DNA from: Saccharothrix sp.
Lineage (GTDB): Bacteria > Actinomycetota > Actinomycetes > Mycobacteriales > Pseudonocardiaceae
Length of the DNA stretch: 64,000 bases
Assembly (NCBI RefSeq): GCF_031180885.1
Contig: NZ_JAPSLK010000004.1
Location: forward strand, 226,551-290,550
Direction: 5' to 3'
In this document: positions 1 to 9,107 of the stretch, piece after piece
Position numbering within the stretch: position 1 is the stretch's first letter
How the letters are laid out: the number at the start of each line of letters is the position of its first letter
Notes under the pieces: model-generated
What the model saw: the letters and a program-made list of their open reading frames with translations, nothing else
What the model was told of the DNA's origin: nothing
Database searches by the model: none
Translations under genes and position numbers: made by a program

Positions 1-395
1 GCACCGACGCGACGACCGCCGAATTGCCGGCCATCCGCTGGAGGCGGAGGAATCCGCTCTCCACCGGGGCAAGACGGGTGGGTGCCGGCGGGCGGTTCCT
101 TCCCGCGTCGGCCTGAGGTGGGGTTTTGTCACGGAACATGAGCGCACACCGGATTCGCTGATCTGCTGGACGATCGGGCGGCGATCGGCCACTGCCGTCG
201 CAGCGTACGTCGACCGGGAATCGATCGTGAACGTCCACAGGTGCTGCCGGGATTGCCCGCGTATCCGCACGCAGGGGCAAAGTGGCTGCACCGGATCTGC
301 ATCGCCGTCGCACCGGCCGGTGTGAGGGTGCTCGCCGCAGGAATCCCTCGACCTGAAGCGAGCAACCACATGGAGCACGATCCGGGGACGAAGTC
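1..395. other. Window edge and upstream region, no assured gene
   Basis: One plus-strand frame stays open from base 3 to a stop at 114-116 and would give a basic 37-residue tail ending in FLPASA. This could be the 3' end of a gene that starts outside the window, but nothing identifies it. From 117 to 395 I see no gene. The last bases carry the likely ribosome binding site (ggggacgaag) of the gene starting at 396. Confidence 0.2.
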
Positions 396-3224
396 ATGAC
401 CGGCAAGCGGGCGACGATGCGGAAGGCAGCGCTGTACGCCGCGTCGGGCGGTTTGCTGACGTTGGCCTTCGGCGCGCTCGGGGCTCAGGAGGCGGAAGCG
501 GCGCCGAAGTCCAAGCCCCACGGCACCTCACGTCCCGCCGCCGCGAAACCCAAACCGAACGCGAAACCCAAGCCGGCCCCGAGGAAAGCCGCCCCGAAGA
601 AGGCTGCCCCGAAAAAGGCGGTTCCGAAGAAGGCGGTTCCGAAGAAGGCCGGGCCGAAGAAGGCGGTGGCACCGAAGAAGGCACCGGCCAAGGCGACGAA
701 GCCCGCCGCCAAGCCGAAGCCGCGGCCGGTCGCCAAGCCCAAACCCGCGCCCAAGCCGAGGGCTGTGCCGAAGCCCGCGCCCAAGCCGAGGGCCGTCCCC
801 AAGCCCGCGCCCAAGCCGAAAGCCGTGCCCAAGCCCAAGCTCGCGCCCACACCGAGGCCTGCGCCCAAACCGAAGGCCGGCCCCAAGGCGAAGGCCGCAC
901 CGACACCAAGGCTGGCGCCGAAGCCGAAGGCCGTGCCCAAGCCCGCACCCGGCGCCAAGCCGAGGCCGGCACCCAGGCCCAAGATGGTTCCGAAGCCGCC
1001 CGCGCCACCCCCGCGCACCGCGCACAAGCCGCCGAACACCGCCGCACTCCCCACGGGAGGCCCGCGTGACGAAGCCGTCCGTCGCCGAACGCTCAAAACC
1101 AACCCCAAACCCCTAGCGGCACAGCGACCACAGCCACCCGCGAACCCGAAGACACGCACGCCGCAGAAGCTGCCGAACACCACCGCACTCCCCACCGGCG
1201 GCCCGCGCGACGAAGCCATGCGTCGCCGAGCACTCAAAACCACACCCAAACCCCCAGCGGCACAACAAGTACCGCCTCCGCCCACCCACCCGAAGCCGCG
1301 CGCCATGCCCCAGTCGCTGAGGCTGGCGGAAGCGGCGGCGCAGAAGGAGTCGCAGACCGCTCGCGAGTACGCCAAGCGCCGCGAGGCCATGGAGGAACTC
1401 GTCCGGACCGCACCCGCCCGCCAGGCCTATGCCGAGGCACAACGCGGTGGCGCGCCGGGCACGGCCGCCCGACGGGCCGAGCGGGACCTGCAGTTGCGGA
1501 TCGCCCAGGGCCAGGTCGACTACCACGACGCCATCATGGGCAAGAAGGTGGGCGAGCGGGACGCCCAGGTCGTCGAGAAGGTGGACGACAAGCGCACCCG
1601 CGTCACCAACGCGCGCACCGGCCAGTCGGCCGTCCTGGACATGCCGCTCAGCGGCTACCTGCACCCGACGTCCAAGTCGGTCGAGGCCGACATGAACACG
1701 GTGGTCAACGGCGAGCCCACCAAGGTGCGCCAGACGGTGAAGGTCGACGAGTGGCGCAAGCCCAAGGACCCCCGGTACGCCAACATGTCGGTCGGCGCGA
1801 CCGCGGACGGCCGGACCGTCACCGTGTCACCCGGGAACCTCCCCAAGGAGGTCAAGGAACGCCTGCGCGACAGCCGCATGCTCGGCCCTGAGGAGGGCAA
1901 GGCGACCGGGGACGGCCGGACGGTCACCGTCTTCCAGCCCAAGCAGCGGATCGAGCACAACGCCGAAGACCTCGGCAAGCAGTGGAAGGAGTCGGTCAAG
2001 GACGGCAAGGTGCGGCCGGGTGAACTCGGCCAGGCGCTCGCCGGCACGGCCGCCATCGGCACCGACTTCTTCGTCGGGATGGGGCAGTCCAACGTCTACG
2101 GCACCGGCAAGGACTGCCTGGGCGGCGGCAAGAACTGCGGCGACTTCGCGACCGAGGCCGGGCTCGCGGCGGTCAGCGCCACGCCCCTGAAGGGAGCGGG
2201 CCTGGCGCGCAACGCCGTCTCCGGCGCGGCCCGCGGCGGGTCCGCCGTCGCCCGCGCCGAGCAGGCCGCGGAGAAGGCCGCGCGGGTGGGCAGGTCCTCC
2301 TCGCCACGACCCCGGGAAGCAGCCGGCACACCCACCCGGGCGACGGCGGAGGCCCCACGGCCGCCGGTCCGGGAAACGGCCGAAGCACCACGCGTCCCGG
2401 CGTTGGTCGGGGCACCGGCACGAGCATCGGTCGCAACGCCACGACCACCCACACGGCCGACAGTCGAAACACCGCGTCCAACGGTGGAAACACCGCGGCC
2501 GACGGTCGGATCGCCGCGGCCGACAGTCGGAACACCGCGACCGCCGGTGCGGGAGGCGCCACAAGCGTCGCGTCCCTCCGGCGGGCACCGCCCGGTCGTC
2601 CGCCGGGCCCCGGAAATCGCCGCCCTCGGAATCGCCGGCGCCACCCAGCTGCCGGGCCAACCGGAAGCCCCCCGAGCGCCCGGCGCAACCCCGGACGGGG
2701 AACCGCCCACCACCCGCGAGGGCGAGCCGAGGTTCGTCGACCCGGCCAACCCCGACACCCTGGCCGACCCCGAGGGCCCCGAAGCACCACGCCAACCACC
2801 CGCCACCGGCGACAGCCCGATCATCCCCGAACACCCCACCGGACCGGACCGGCCGGGCACCTCCCACGACTCGGCGGACGGACAACCGGACCCCGAAGCG
2901 CAACCGACGCTGGACGAGGTGATCCCCGACGGCGCGCTGGACAAGATCCCCGACCACTGGCCACCCCCGACCGACACGAGGAAGGAGGGCGAGGGGATAC
3001 GGTTCTTCGGGCCCAACAGGAACCGTGAGGGAGTCAGGATCGACAACGCCGTGCCCAATTCGCCCTACCCGTCGCAGCGGGTGCCCCACGTCGTCGTCCG
3101 CGACGGTGGGCGGGTCATCGGCCGGGACGGCAAGCCGATCTCGGGTTCGATCAAGGACGACTACTGGAACGCACACATTCCCCTGAGCGAGTGGATCACG
3201 TGGTCGCAATGGAACAAGCCATGA
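396..3224 (+). CDS. Secreted Lys/Pro/Ala-rich protein with polymorphic-toxin-like C-terminus
   Basis: 942 residues. An N-terminal signal peptide with a hydrophobic stretch (GGLLTLAFGALGA) ends near AEAA. A very basic low-complexity region of KPKP, KKAAPKKA and KPAPKPRA repeats covers about residues 36-210. Two imperfect copies of an ALPTGGPRDEA block follow, at about 215-300. A more ordinary globular part covers about 310-600 and contains a Gly-rich piece (GGGKNCGDFATEAGLAAV) that resembles pretoxin-type segments. A Pro/Arg/Thr-rich linker leads to a compact C-terminal block of about 65 residues (NSPYPSQRVPHVVVRDGG, HIPLSEW). The layout of export signal, long repetitive stalk and small variable tail, with an overlapping small gene downstream, fits a polymorphic toxin. 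Toxin activity is inferred, and I could not assign the tail to a named nuclease family. Confidence 0.6.
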   Translation: MTGKRATMRKAALYAASGGLLTLAFGALGAQEAEAAPKSKPHGTSRPAAAKPKPNAKPKPAPRKAAPKKAAPKKAVPKKAVPKKAGPKKAVAPKKAPAKATKPAAKPKPRPVAKPKPAPKPRAVPKPAPKPRAVPKPAPKPKAVPKPKLAPTPRPAPKPKAGPKAKAAPTPRLAPKPKAVPKPAPGAKPRPAPRPKMVPKPPAPPPRTAHKPPNTAALPTGGPRDEAVRRRTLKTNPKPLAAQRPQPPANPKTRTPQKLPNTTALPTGGPRDEAMRRRALKTTPKPPAAQQVPPPPTHPKPRAMPQSLRLAEAAAQKESQTAREYAKRREAMEELVRTAPARQAYAEAQRGGAPGTAARRAERDLQLRIAQGQVDYHDAIMGKKVGERDAQVVEKVDDKRTRVTNARTGQSAVLDMPLSGYLHPTSKSVEADMNTVVNGEPTKVRQTVKVDEWRKPKDPRYANMSVGATADGRTVTVSPGNLPKEVKERLRDSRMLGPEEGKATGDGRTVTVFQPKQRIEHNAEDLGKQWKESVKDGKVRPGELGQALAGTAAIGTDFFVGMGQSNVYGTGKDCLGGGKNCGDFATEAGLAAVSATPLKGAGLARNAVSGAARGGSAVARAEQAAEKAARVGRSSSPRPREAAGTPTRATAEAPRPPVRETAEAPRVPALVGAPARASVATPRPPTRPTVETPRPTVETPRPTVGSPRPTVGTPRPPVREAPQASRPSGGHRPVVRRAPEIAALGIAGATQLPGQPEAPRAPGATPDGEPPTTREGEPRFVDPANPDTLADPEGPEAPRQPPATGDSPIIPEHPTGPDRPGTSHDSADGQPDPEAQPTLDEVIPDGALDKIPDHWPPPTDTRKEGEGIRFFGPNRNREGVRIDNAVPNSPYPSQRVPHVVVRDGGRVIGRDGKPISGSIKDDYWNAHIPLSEWITWSQWNKP

Positions 3225-3601
3225 GCGGTGTGGAGTACCCGGAGATGCGTGCCGAGGTCATCGAGGCGGTCCGGGCGCTGTCGGACCTGGAGCACCAGCG
3301 ACGCGTGTGGGTGCGCCGGGAACTGCCGCACCCGGACTACCACGACGACTTCGCCCTCAACCTCAACGTCCTCTACGACGACACGAGCGTCCTGGAGGAC
3401 CCGGCTGCCGCGATCGGCGACGTCCTGCGGGACGACCGCGAAGCCCGTGCGCTCGCTCCCCTCCGGGACAGCCTGGAGGACCTGCTCGCCAAGCACCCCC
3501 ACCTGACCGACGAGCAGTACCTGGACACACCGGAGTGGCCGACCGTCCTGGCCACGGCCGCCGCGGCACTGGCGGTGCTCACCCGACCCGACGAAGCCTG
3601 A
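3221..3601 (+). CDS. SCO4402-like small protein, candidate immunity protein
   Basis: 126 residues, acidic and without signal peptide. The start is taken at 3221 because ATG overlaps the toxin stop as ATGA with a GGA box 7-8 bases upstream. A GTG at 3191 in the same frame would lie deeper inside the upstream gene. The sequence (HPDYHDDFALNLNVLYDD, then a C-terminal LDTPEWPTVLATAAAALAVL) matches my memory of the SCO4402 family, which lies next to toxin-like genes in Streptomyces. Translational coupling to a putative toxin supports an immunity role. This is family knowledge plus context, not proof. Confidence 0.6.
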   Translation: MSGVEYPEMRAEVIEAVRALSDLEHQRRVWVRRELPHPDYHDDFALNLNVLYDDTSVLEDPAAAIGDVLRDDREARALAPLRDSLEDLLAKHPHLTDEQYLDTPEWPTVLATAAAALAVLTRPDEA

Positions 3602-3605
3602 GCAA

Positions 3606-3640
3606 CGCCGGCCGCCTCCTGCCGGAGGAGGCGGCCGGCG
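3606..3640. terminator. Perfect 15-bp stem-loop terminator
   Basis: Arms 3606-3620 and 3626-3640 are perfectly complementary (CGCCGGCCGCCTCCT and its complement) around a 5-base loop. It begins 5 bases after the stop of the upstream gene and faces a convergent gene ending at 3729, so it probably stops transcription from the toxin/immunity pair. No clear U-tract follows. Confidence 0.75.
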
Positions 3641-3728
3641 TGGTCGGCCGCGCAGCAGCTGCCCTTGCACATCGCCGCCCGCGCCGTCGTCCTCATGTCT
3701 CGGGTGCTGTATCCGCGTCCCGTCTGCG

Positions 3729-4718
3729 TCAGTAGGGGTTGCCGGGCACGTTGAGGCGCACCTGGTAGAGCCCGAACGCGCCGGGGGTGCCGGAGGTGAT
3801 GTACAGGGTTCGCCCGTCCGGGCCGCCGAACGCCGCGTTGGTCGTGTTGCGGCCGGCGGAAATGGTGCCCAGTGGGGTGCCTGAGGGGGAGAAGACGCGG
3901 ATCAACCCCTCGTCGTAGGAGGCCCAGTACACGTTGCCCGCGCAGTCGACGGTCGCACCGTCGGGTGTCCGCATGGTCGCGAACGTGGTGCGGTTGCCGG
4001 TGCTGCCGTCCGGGTTGACGGGGTACTTCATGATCGCGTTGTTGCCGGTGGCGCCGACGTACAGCGTGGTGCCGTCCGGGGAGAGGACGATGCCGTTGGG
4101 CTGGGAAAGCCCGTAGTCGACGAGGCTCACAACGCCGTCGCGGACCCGGAAGACGCCGGTTCGGCCGCCTTGTTCGTCGGCGCGGTTGCCGCGCTGGTAG
4201 GTGGGGTCGGTGAAGTAGGTGGTGCCGTCGGCGCGGATGGTGAGGTCGTTGGGGGAGTTGAACGCCCGGCCGAGGTGGTTGGCGGCGATGGTGGTGCGGC
4301 TGCGGTCGGTCGTGGAGTAGGACGAGACGGTGCGGTTGTCGTGGGTCGCGGCGAGCAGCCGGGTGCCGTCCGGGGTGATCGCGAGGCCGTTGCTGCCCGA
4401 GTTGGGGATGAACGTGTCGAATGTGGACGGTGGCGTGAACCGGACCACTGTGGACGGTTGCACGCCCTGCGGGCCGGTGGGGCTCTGCATGTTCGACAGC
4501 AGCAGGGTGCCCGTTCGCTGGTCCCAGGTCGGACCTTCGAGGAAGTTGAAGCCGCCTCGGACGAGCTGGGCGGTGACGGTGGGGGATGGCAGCGGTGGGC
4601 CGTAGGTTGCTCCTGGTGTGCACGCCGAGGCCGTCGTGGCGGCGGTGGCCGTCGGTGAGAGCGTGCCGGCGATGGCGATCGCGACGGCCGTGAGCGCCCG
4701 TGTCCTGCGGTGAGTCAT
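3729..4718 (-). CDS. Secreted SMP-30/gluconolactonase-like beta-propeller
   Basis: 329 residues. The start is ATG at 4718, with aaggaag 5-6 bases upstream and a good signal peptide (RALTAVAIAIAGTL... ending ATTASA). The rest is six-bladed propeller sequence: NFLEGPTWDQRTG, GSNGLAITPDGTRLLAA, NSPNDLTIRADGTTYFTDPTY, GLSQPNGIVLSPDGTTLYV, DGATVDCAGNVYWA. These carry the Glu, Asn and Asp positions that hold the divalent cation in SMP-30/SGL lactonases and paraoxonase-like enzymes. Export suggests a hydrolase or lactonase outside the cell, substrate unknown. It is convergent with the toxin/immunity pair. A longer in-frame start at 4778 lacks an exposed signal sequence and is less likely. Confidence 0.8.
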   Translation of the reverse strand: MTHRRTRALTAVAIAIAGTLSPTATAATTASACTPGATYGPPLPSPTVTAQLVRGGFNFLEGPTWDQRTGTLLLSNMQSPTGPQGVQPSTVVRFTPPSTFDTFIPNSGSNGLAITPDGTRLLAATHDNRTVSSYSTTDRSRTTIAANHLGRAFNSPNDLTIRADGTTYFTDPTYQRGNRADEQGGRTGVFRVRDGVVSLVDYGLSQPNGIVLSPDGTTLYVGATGNNAIMKYPVNPDGSTGNRTTFATMRTPDGATVDCAGNVYWASYDEGLIRVFSPSGTPLGTISAGRNTTNAAFGGPDGRTLYITSGTPGAFGLYQVRLNVPGNPY

Positions 4719-5058
4719 GGAGACTTCCTTCCTGATCGGGACGGCCGACTCCCCGACCTTGAGGATGCGTTTCGCCATTCGACGGCGCGCAGCCGCCCGT
4801 AGGTGCCGGGGAGGTACTGCTGCACGTTCGTCAGGCTGTCACCGGACATCTCGGCCGGGTGCAGGAGTGTGCCGCGCAGGCAGACGATGTGGAGGACGTC
4901 GCGGACCACAACGACGCCGCTGCACGAGCCCCTCGGCGATGGGGAAGATGCGCTCGGGTGCGACGAAACCGCCGCAGGTCCCGGTGGTGCCCTCGCGGAG
5001 CGACCGGCCGTGGTCGCGGCCGATCAGGTTCGGTCGTCTGCTGCGCACGTGGTGCCAT
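4719..5058 (-). pseudogene. Frameshifted remnant of an unrecognised gene
   Basis: An ATG at 5058 has an excellent ribosome site (aaggagg, 6 bases). Natural-looking protein is then split over different frames: GTTGTCGGFVAPERIFPIAEG at roughly 5000-4930, and VVRDVLHIVCLRGTLLHP with SGDSLTNVQQYLPGTYGRLR at roughly 4910-4780. No single frame carries all of it. I read this as a decayed gene of about 110 codons or two sequencing indels. I do not recognise the family. Confidence 0.35.
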
Positions 5059-5215
5059 GCTTCGCCTCCTTGCGAGCAGGGTGCGTGGCGGCGCGGTCTC
5101 GACGACGTGGGAGCGGTCCCAGAACGGACCGTAGCGCAACCGGTTCGACCCCGACAAGGGACAACCAGCGGGACCGGCCCCACGGCCTGACCGGTGGACC
5201 GGGAGCGTCCTCTGC

Positions 5216-5422
5216 CTAGAGGGTGGTGTGGCGACCCGGTGCCGGTGTGGTGCGGATGCCTAAGCGAGCGGCCAGTTCGTCGTGGATCGGCGTGGTGCAG
5301 GAGGGTTCCGTCGTCGCGGTGCCGAGCGCCGAGGTCTTGGCGTCGGTGTCGTCGACGATCTCGACAGCCGCGCGTGCTTCGGCGTCCGCAGGCTGATCTG
5401 CGGAGCGGGAGTTGCCTGCCAT
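5216..5422 (-). CDS. Small hypothetical acidic protein
   Basis: 68 residues starting at ATG 5422, with ggaggg about 12 bases upstream. Composition is natural for this GC content (AEARAAVEIVDDTDAKTS, then IHDELAARLGIRTTP), and the other frames here are Arg/Pro-rich noise. No family recognised. It lies between the decayed gene at 4719-5058 and the hypothetical gene at 5697, so it may itself be a leftover. Confidence 0.35.
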   Translation of the reverse strand: MAGNSRSADQPADAEARAAVEIVDDTDAKTSALGTATTEPSCTTPIHDELAARLGIRTTPAPGRHTTL

Positions 5423-5696
5423 CGTGTCGCGGTGCCCTCCGTCTGGACGATCGGATCTGGTCGGTCCGTGTCGCCGGCCATGGTGGCACTGCGGATGCGG
5501 CGTCACGTCCGCCTGCTCGGCAGCTGGTCCCGCGCTTGACTCGAAAGTGTGAACACTTCGTGGTTCGATTAGGTGATGGCCGGTCGAGGTTGGCCTGGGG
5601 CAGCGGGAACACGGTGGGCTGCTCGGCGGCTGGGCGGCGTGCTCCGGCGGTAACAGACGGCTTGCTGCGCTCGAATGACGTGACACGTCATGTCCC

Positions 5697-6539
5697 GTGC
5701 CGGTGCCCATGGCGGCGATCCTCGGGGTCGTCTGGGTCGTGAAGGGTCGGTATCGCAGCCGTGTCGGCGGTGACCGGACGCGCCGGACCACGACGTGGTG
5801 GATGGTTGGCGCGGTGATCAGGTTGGGGCTCGACGTGCTGGAAAGCGTCGTGTTCCGGCGCCGGTCCGGTTTCGAGGCGAGCACGCTGTGGTTCGACCTC
5901 GCTGTCGCGCCGTTCTACGTCGCGGCGCTCGCCATGGTGTTCTGCGGTCCGGTGCCGACGTCGGCCGGGGTGGCGCACCTCAAGGCGGGCCGGTCCTCAT
6001 GCCTTCGAGCCTTCCGGGACAACCATCGATCTGCGGACGACGCGGCCGGCTCGCACAATGTCGTCGTGCGTGTGAACGCAGCCGTCCGCGACTCGCGACA
6101 TCACGGCCGCCGATTCCCCTGGATGATCGAATCCTGCGAAGACGGCCGTTCCTGGGCCCAGCCACGCCACCCCGTTGCCCGGCTGGCGCGCAGCGGCGGG
6201 ATCGAGTACGCGGCCACGGCCGAGTGCCTCGCTGTCGACGTGCTGGTCAGGTACATCGCCGCCGAACACCGCGAGAACCCCGAGCACCTGCTCCGCCGTT
6301 GGCTGCGCGCGACCGTCTGGGACCTCGACCTGGCCACCTCCACCAACCCGGCCCAGCCACCGTACGACCCGCCGGACCGGGCCGGCATCGCGCCCCACCG
6401 CTACGGCCAGTACCTCGCCGTCCACCACGCCGAACCGGTCGCCGTCGTGATCCGCACCCCGCACCAGGTCCGCGCCGTGGTTCGGCATATCGCCGAACAC
6501 CCTGGTGCCACGCTGACGATCCGCGAACGGCCTGGCTAG
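5697..6539 (+). CDS. Hypothetical protein, membrane N-half and soluble C-half
   Basis: 280 residues as one open frame from GTG 5697. The first 85 residues hold two or three hydrophobic segments (AAILGVVWVV, WWMVGAVIRLGLDVLESVVF, STLWFDLAVAPFYVAALAMVF). Residues about 90-120 are low-quality linker. The rest is a soluble domain (PRHPVARLARSGGIEYAATAE, LLRRWLRATVWDLD). The two halves may be separate genes joined by frame loss, since in-frame starts exist at GTG 6065 and ATG 6122. The stop overlaps the convergent STAS gene by 4 bases. No family recognised. Coding is more certain for the second half than the first. Confidence 0.45.
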   Translation: MPVPMAAILGVVWVVKGRYRSRVGGDRTRRTTTWWMVGAVIRLGLDVLESVVFRRRSGFEASTLWFDLAVAPFYVAALAMVFCGPVPTSAGVAHLKAGRSSCLRAFRDNHRSADDAAGSHNVVVRVNAAVRDSRHHGRRFPWMIESCEDGRSWAQPRHPVARLARSGGIEYAATAECLAVDVLVRYIAAEHRENPEHLLRRWLRATVWDLDLATSTNPAQPPYDPPDRAGIAPHRYGQYLAVHHAEPVAVVIRTPHQVRAVVRHIAEHPGATLTIRERPG

Positions 6540-6889
6540 GCGACGGCGTCTTCCAGGCCCCGGTGGATGGTGATCACCTGGTCCACCTGGGTGATTTGGA
6601 GCGGCCGCAGGACGGCGCGGTGGTCGGCGACGACGGCGAACTCGACGCCGCGGCGCTGTGCTTCGAGGTGGATCTCCAGAAGTGCCGCGATGCCCAGGGA
6701 ACCCAGCAGCCGTACCCTGGTGAGGTCGGCGACGAGGACGGCCGGGCGCTCGTCCAGCCGAGCCGTCAGCTCCGCGCGCAGGGTCTCCACGCTGGTGACG
6801 TCCAGGTCGCCGGCGACGTGGGCGACCGTCGCGCCGGGCAGGTCGGTGCTCACGACCACGACGCTGGTACGGGGATCGTGGTCGGTCAC
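6536..6889 (-). CDS. STAS-domain anti-anti-sigma-like protein
   Basis: 117 residues forming a single STAS domain. The start is GTG 6889 with aggagg 8 bases upstream. Signature parts are TVAHVAGDLDVTSVETLRAE, VLVADLTRVRLLGSLGIAAL and AVLRPLQITQVDQVITIH. The Ser in LLGSLGIA sits where SpoIIAA-type antagonists are phosphorylated by a partner anti-sigma kinase. No RsbW-like kinase or sigma factor gene is nearby, so the partner is elsewhere. A truncated relative of the same domain lies at 43855-44028. Confidence 0.85.
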   Translation of the reverse strand: MTDHDPRTSVVVVSTDLPGATVAHVAGDLDVTSVETLRAELTARLDERPAVLVADLTRVRLLGSLGIAALLEIHLEAQRRGVEFAVVADHRAVLRPLQITQVDQVITIHRGLEDAVA

Positions 6890-7596
6890 GATGCGTTCCT
6901 CCTCCCGCCGGCCACCTCGCCCTGCCGCACGCACGTCGACGGGCGGTGGTGTGTGGGGTGGATCGCGTGGAATCGATTTGGCGTTACTCCGGCCGGATGT
7001 CACGGAGAACGTCGGCCGAGCCGAGCAGGTCATGGGGGAGCATCACCGGTTCGCCGTCCAGAGGGGTGTCCCGTAGCGGACCGCGTCGGCGGTGGGGACG
7101 CCCAGGTGGATCTCGACCGGTCCCTCGGCGGTCACCGGTTGCGGCGGGATCGCCATGGACGGGGTGGCGGCCCGGGTCGCGGCGGCGGTGTCGGGACCAG
7201 GGGCGCCTGGCCCCAACCGTGGTCCATGGCAACCACCTCCTGGTTTGACGGTGCAGGGGGATCCGCAGTGGGTGTCGCAGAAGTCCCACCGGACCCGGGA
7301 CCCGCCGTTGCGCTAGTACGAAGTGGACAGTCCATTGAGGTCGATGGCGACGGTCGTGTCGGTGGAGGTGCCGGTTCGGCCATATCCATCTCCCGAAGAC
7401 CAGGGAAGACCAGAGTCCCCACCAAAGCCAGGCCGGTTCAGCAACTGAACGTGACGCCGCCGGCCTCGTATTGATGACGTCCACTCCCCGAACAGGGATT
7501 CATGCGGCAGGCGGCCACAACGGCGGTGTAGAAGAGGTTGGGCCGGTCCTGCTCGGGGGAACCGGTGGCGCTCCGCTGGGGAAGGTGGTTGCGAAG
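6890..7596. other. Gene-poor stretch with decayed Cys-containing small ORFs
   Basis: No intact gene is convincing. On the minus strand one frame reads WDFCDTHCGSPCTVKPGGGC around 7300-7235, continues to a MAIPPQPVTAEGPVEIHLGV stretch around 7156-7095, and stops. A natural-looking ending (GEPVMLPHDLLGSADVLRDI) then appears in another frame down to 6984. A second minus frame ends YEAGGVTFSC at 7438. These look like one or two broken small genes next to the bufferin-like operon. Confidence 0.3.
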
Positions 7597-8271
7597 ATGG
7601 GCAGTACGGACGATCAACGTGACGGTGACCATGACGGGATGTCGGCGGAACAGGCGGCGCTGTTCCTGACCGGAGGGCCGGTGGGTCGGGAACTGCGGGA
7701 GGGGAGCCACGAGGCGGGTGGCCCGCGGGAGGGTCTGACCACGACCGCGACCGCGCCGGTGCTCGAGTTGCACGTGTGCCGGGGGTTGAACTCCTGCAAG
7801 GCGCATGACGAGTCCGGGAAGGCGAAGCTGCCCGGAGAGGGCACCTGTGCCACGGCGCTGCACGTCTGCCACGGCGACAACCAGTGCCGGGGGCAGGGCG
7901 GGTGCGGTTACGCCGGCAGTGAGTTCGAGCAGACCAAGCCGGGCGAGCAGTCGTGCAGCGCCAACGGCAGTTGCGCGAGCCCGATCAACGAGTGCCGGGT
8001 GGCGTCGGCGGGTCCGTTCAAGGGCACGAGCGTGTGGAAGTTGGCGCGCACGCGGTTCGAGGCGCGGATGTGGGATGCCGGCATCGCGTTCGGCCCGGCG
8101 CCCGGCGAGGGCTATCCGAACGACAAGGTGCCGCCGTACGAGACGGATCGCGCGCAGCTCTTCGCCCTGCTGAACGCGAGGCCGATCGTGACCCCGCGGG
8201 TCGAGGAGGGGCAGCGGGCCGAGGAGCCCGAGCAGGTGGTCGAGCTGCCGCGTTACGTGGGCCGCGTCTGA
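7597..8271 (+). CDS. Cys-rich bufferin-like RiPP substrate
   Basis: 224 residues from ATG 7597 (gaaggtgg upstream; ATG 7471 in frame has no clear site). A polar N-terminus leads to nine cysteines in repeated motifs: [37 protein letters not shown], then [19 protein letters not shown]. The C-x-G-x-N-x-C-[KR] pattern is what bufferins and related substrates of DUF692/MNIO enzymes carry. Those enzymes convert Cys to metal-binding heterocycles. A Cys-free C-terminal part follows ([21 protein letters not shown]). It is large for a RiPP substrate and has no obvious Sec signal, unlike classical BufA. The stop overlaps the MNIO gene start (TGATG), so the two are coupled. Confidence 0.75.
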   Translation: MGSTDDQRDGDHDGMSAEQAALFLTGGPVGRELREGSHEAGGPREGLTTTATAPVLELHVCRGLNSCKAHDESGKAKLPGEGTCATALHVCHGDNQCRGQGGCGYAGSEFEQTKPGEQSCSANGSCASPINECRVASAGPFKGTSVWKLARTRFEARMWDAGIAFGPAPGEGYPNDKVPPYETDRAQLFALLNARPIVTPRVEEGQRAEEPEQVVELPRYVGRV

Positions 8272-9107
8272 TGTCGGCACTCGACCGGCTCGGCCCGCGG
8301 GACCTGGGCTTCGGCGTCGGCCTGCGCTCGCAGCACGCCGACCAGGTGCTCCGGGGGCCGTCCGGGGTGGACTGGTTCGAGGTCGTCACGGAGAACGTCC
8401 TGGACAACGGCGGTTACGCCCGGTACCTGCTCGACCAGGTCGCCGAGCGGTTTCCCGTGGTGTTGCACGGTGTGTCGCTGTCGATCGGGAGCACCGATCC
8501 GCTCGACCTGGACTACCTGCGACGGGTAAGGCGGCTGGCCACCGGTGTGGGCGCCGTGTGGGTGTCGGACCACCTGTGCTGGACCGGGGTTCTCGGGTTG
8601 AACACGCACGAGCTGCTGCCCCTGCCGCTGACCGAGGAGTCGTTGCGCCACGTCGTGCGCAGGGTCCGGGTCGCGCAGGACGTGCTGGAGCGTCCGCTGG
8701 TCCTCGAGAACCCCAGCACGTACCTCGGCTTCACGGAGTCGACCGTGCCGGAGTGCGAGTTCCTCGCCCGGTTGGCGGAGGAGGCCGGCTGCGGGTTGCT
8801 GCTGGACGTGAACAACGTCTACGTGTCGGCGGTCAACCACGAGTTCGACCCGTACGACTACGTCCGGGCGCTGCCGCCCGACCGGATCGCGTACCTGCAC
8901 CTCGCTGGGCACACCGACCGCGGCACGCACCTGATCGACACGCACGACCAGCCGGTGGCCGATCCGGTGTGGGACCTGTACGAGTTCACGACCGGCCTGC
9001 TGCCGTCGGTGTCGGTGCTGATCGAGTGGGACGACCGGATTCCGCCGTTCCCGGTCCTGACCGCCGAGCTGGACAAGGCGCGGGAGCGGACGGCCCGTGT
9101 CGGCTGA
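8271..9107 (+). CDS. DUF692 multinuclear non-heme iron oxidase (MNIO), BufB-like
   Basis: 278 residues, TIM-barrel DUF692 family. Metal-ligand motifs run along the protein: [73 protein letters not shown] and LIEWDD. Family members (BufB, MbnB, TglH) hold two or three irons and oxidise Cys residues of a peptide. The directly coupled Cys-rich gene upstream is the obvious substrate. The next gene overlaps its end by 11 bases and is the usual partner protein. Confidence 0.93.
   Translation: MSALDRLGPRDLGFGVGLRSQHADQVLRGPSGVDWFEVVTENVLDNGGYARYLLDQVAERFPVVLHGVSLSIGSTDPLDLDYLRRVRRLATGVGAVWVSDHLCWTGVLGLNTHELLPLPLTEESLRHVVRRVRVAQDVLERPLVLENPSTYLGFTESTVPECEFLARLAEEAGCGLLLDVNNVYVSAVNHEFDPYDYVRALPPDRIAYLHLAGHTDRGTHLIDTHDQPVADPVWDLYEFTTGLLPSVSVLIEWDDRIPPFPVLTAELDKARERTARVG

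Noticed and set aside
570..1000. Repetitive DNA that might suggest a CRISPR-like or satellite array
   Set aside because: The repeats are codon repeats for KPKP and KKAAPKKA within one protein; there are no regular spacers.
7741..8010. Metallothionein or iron-sulfur protein reading of the Cys-rich gene
   Set aside because: CxGxNxC motifs with a coupled MNIO enzyme and DUF2063 partner fit a bufferin-like substrate better.
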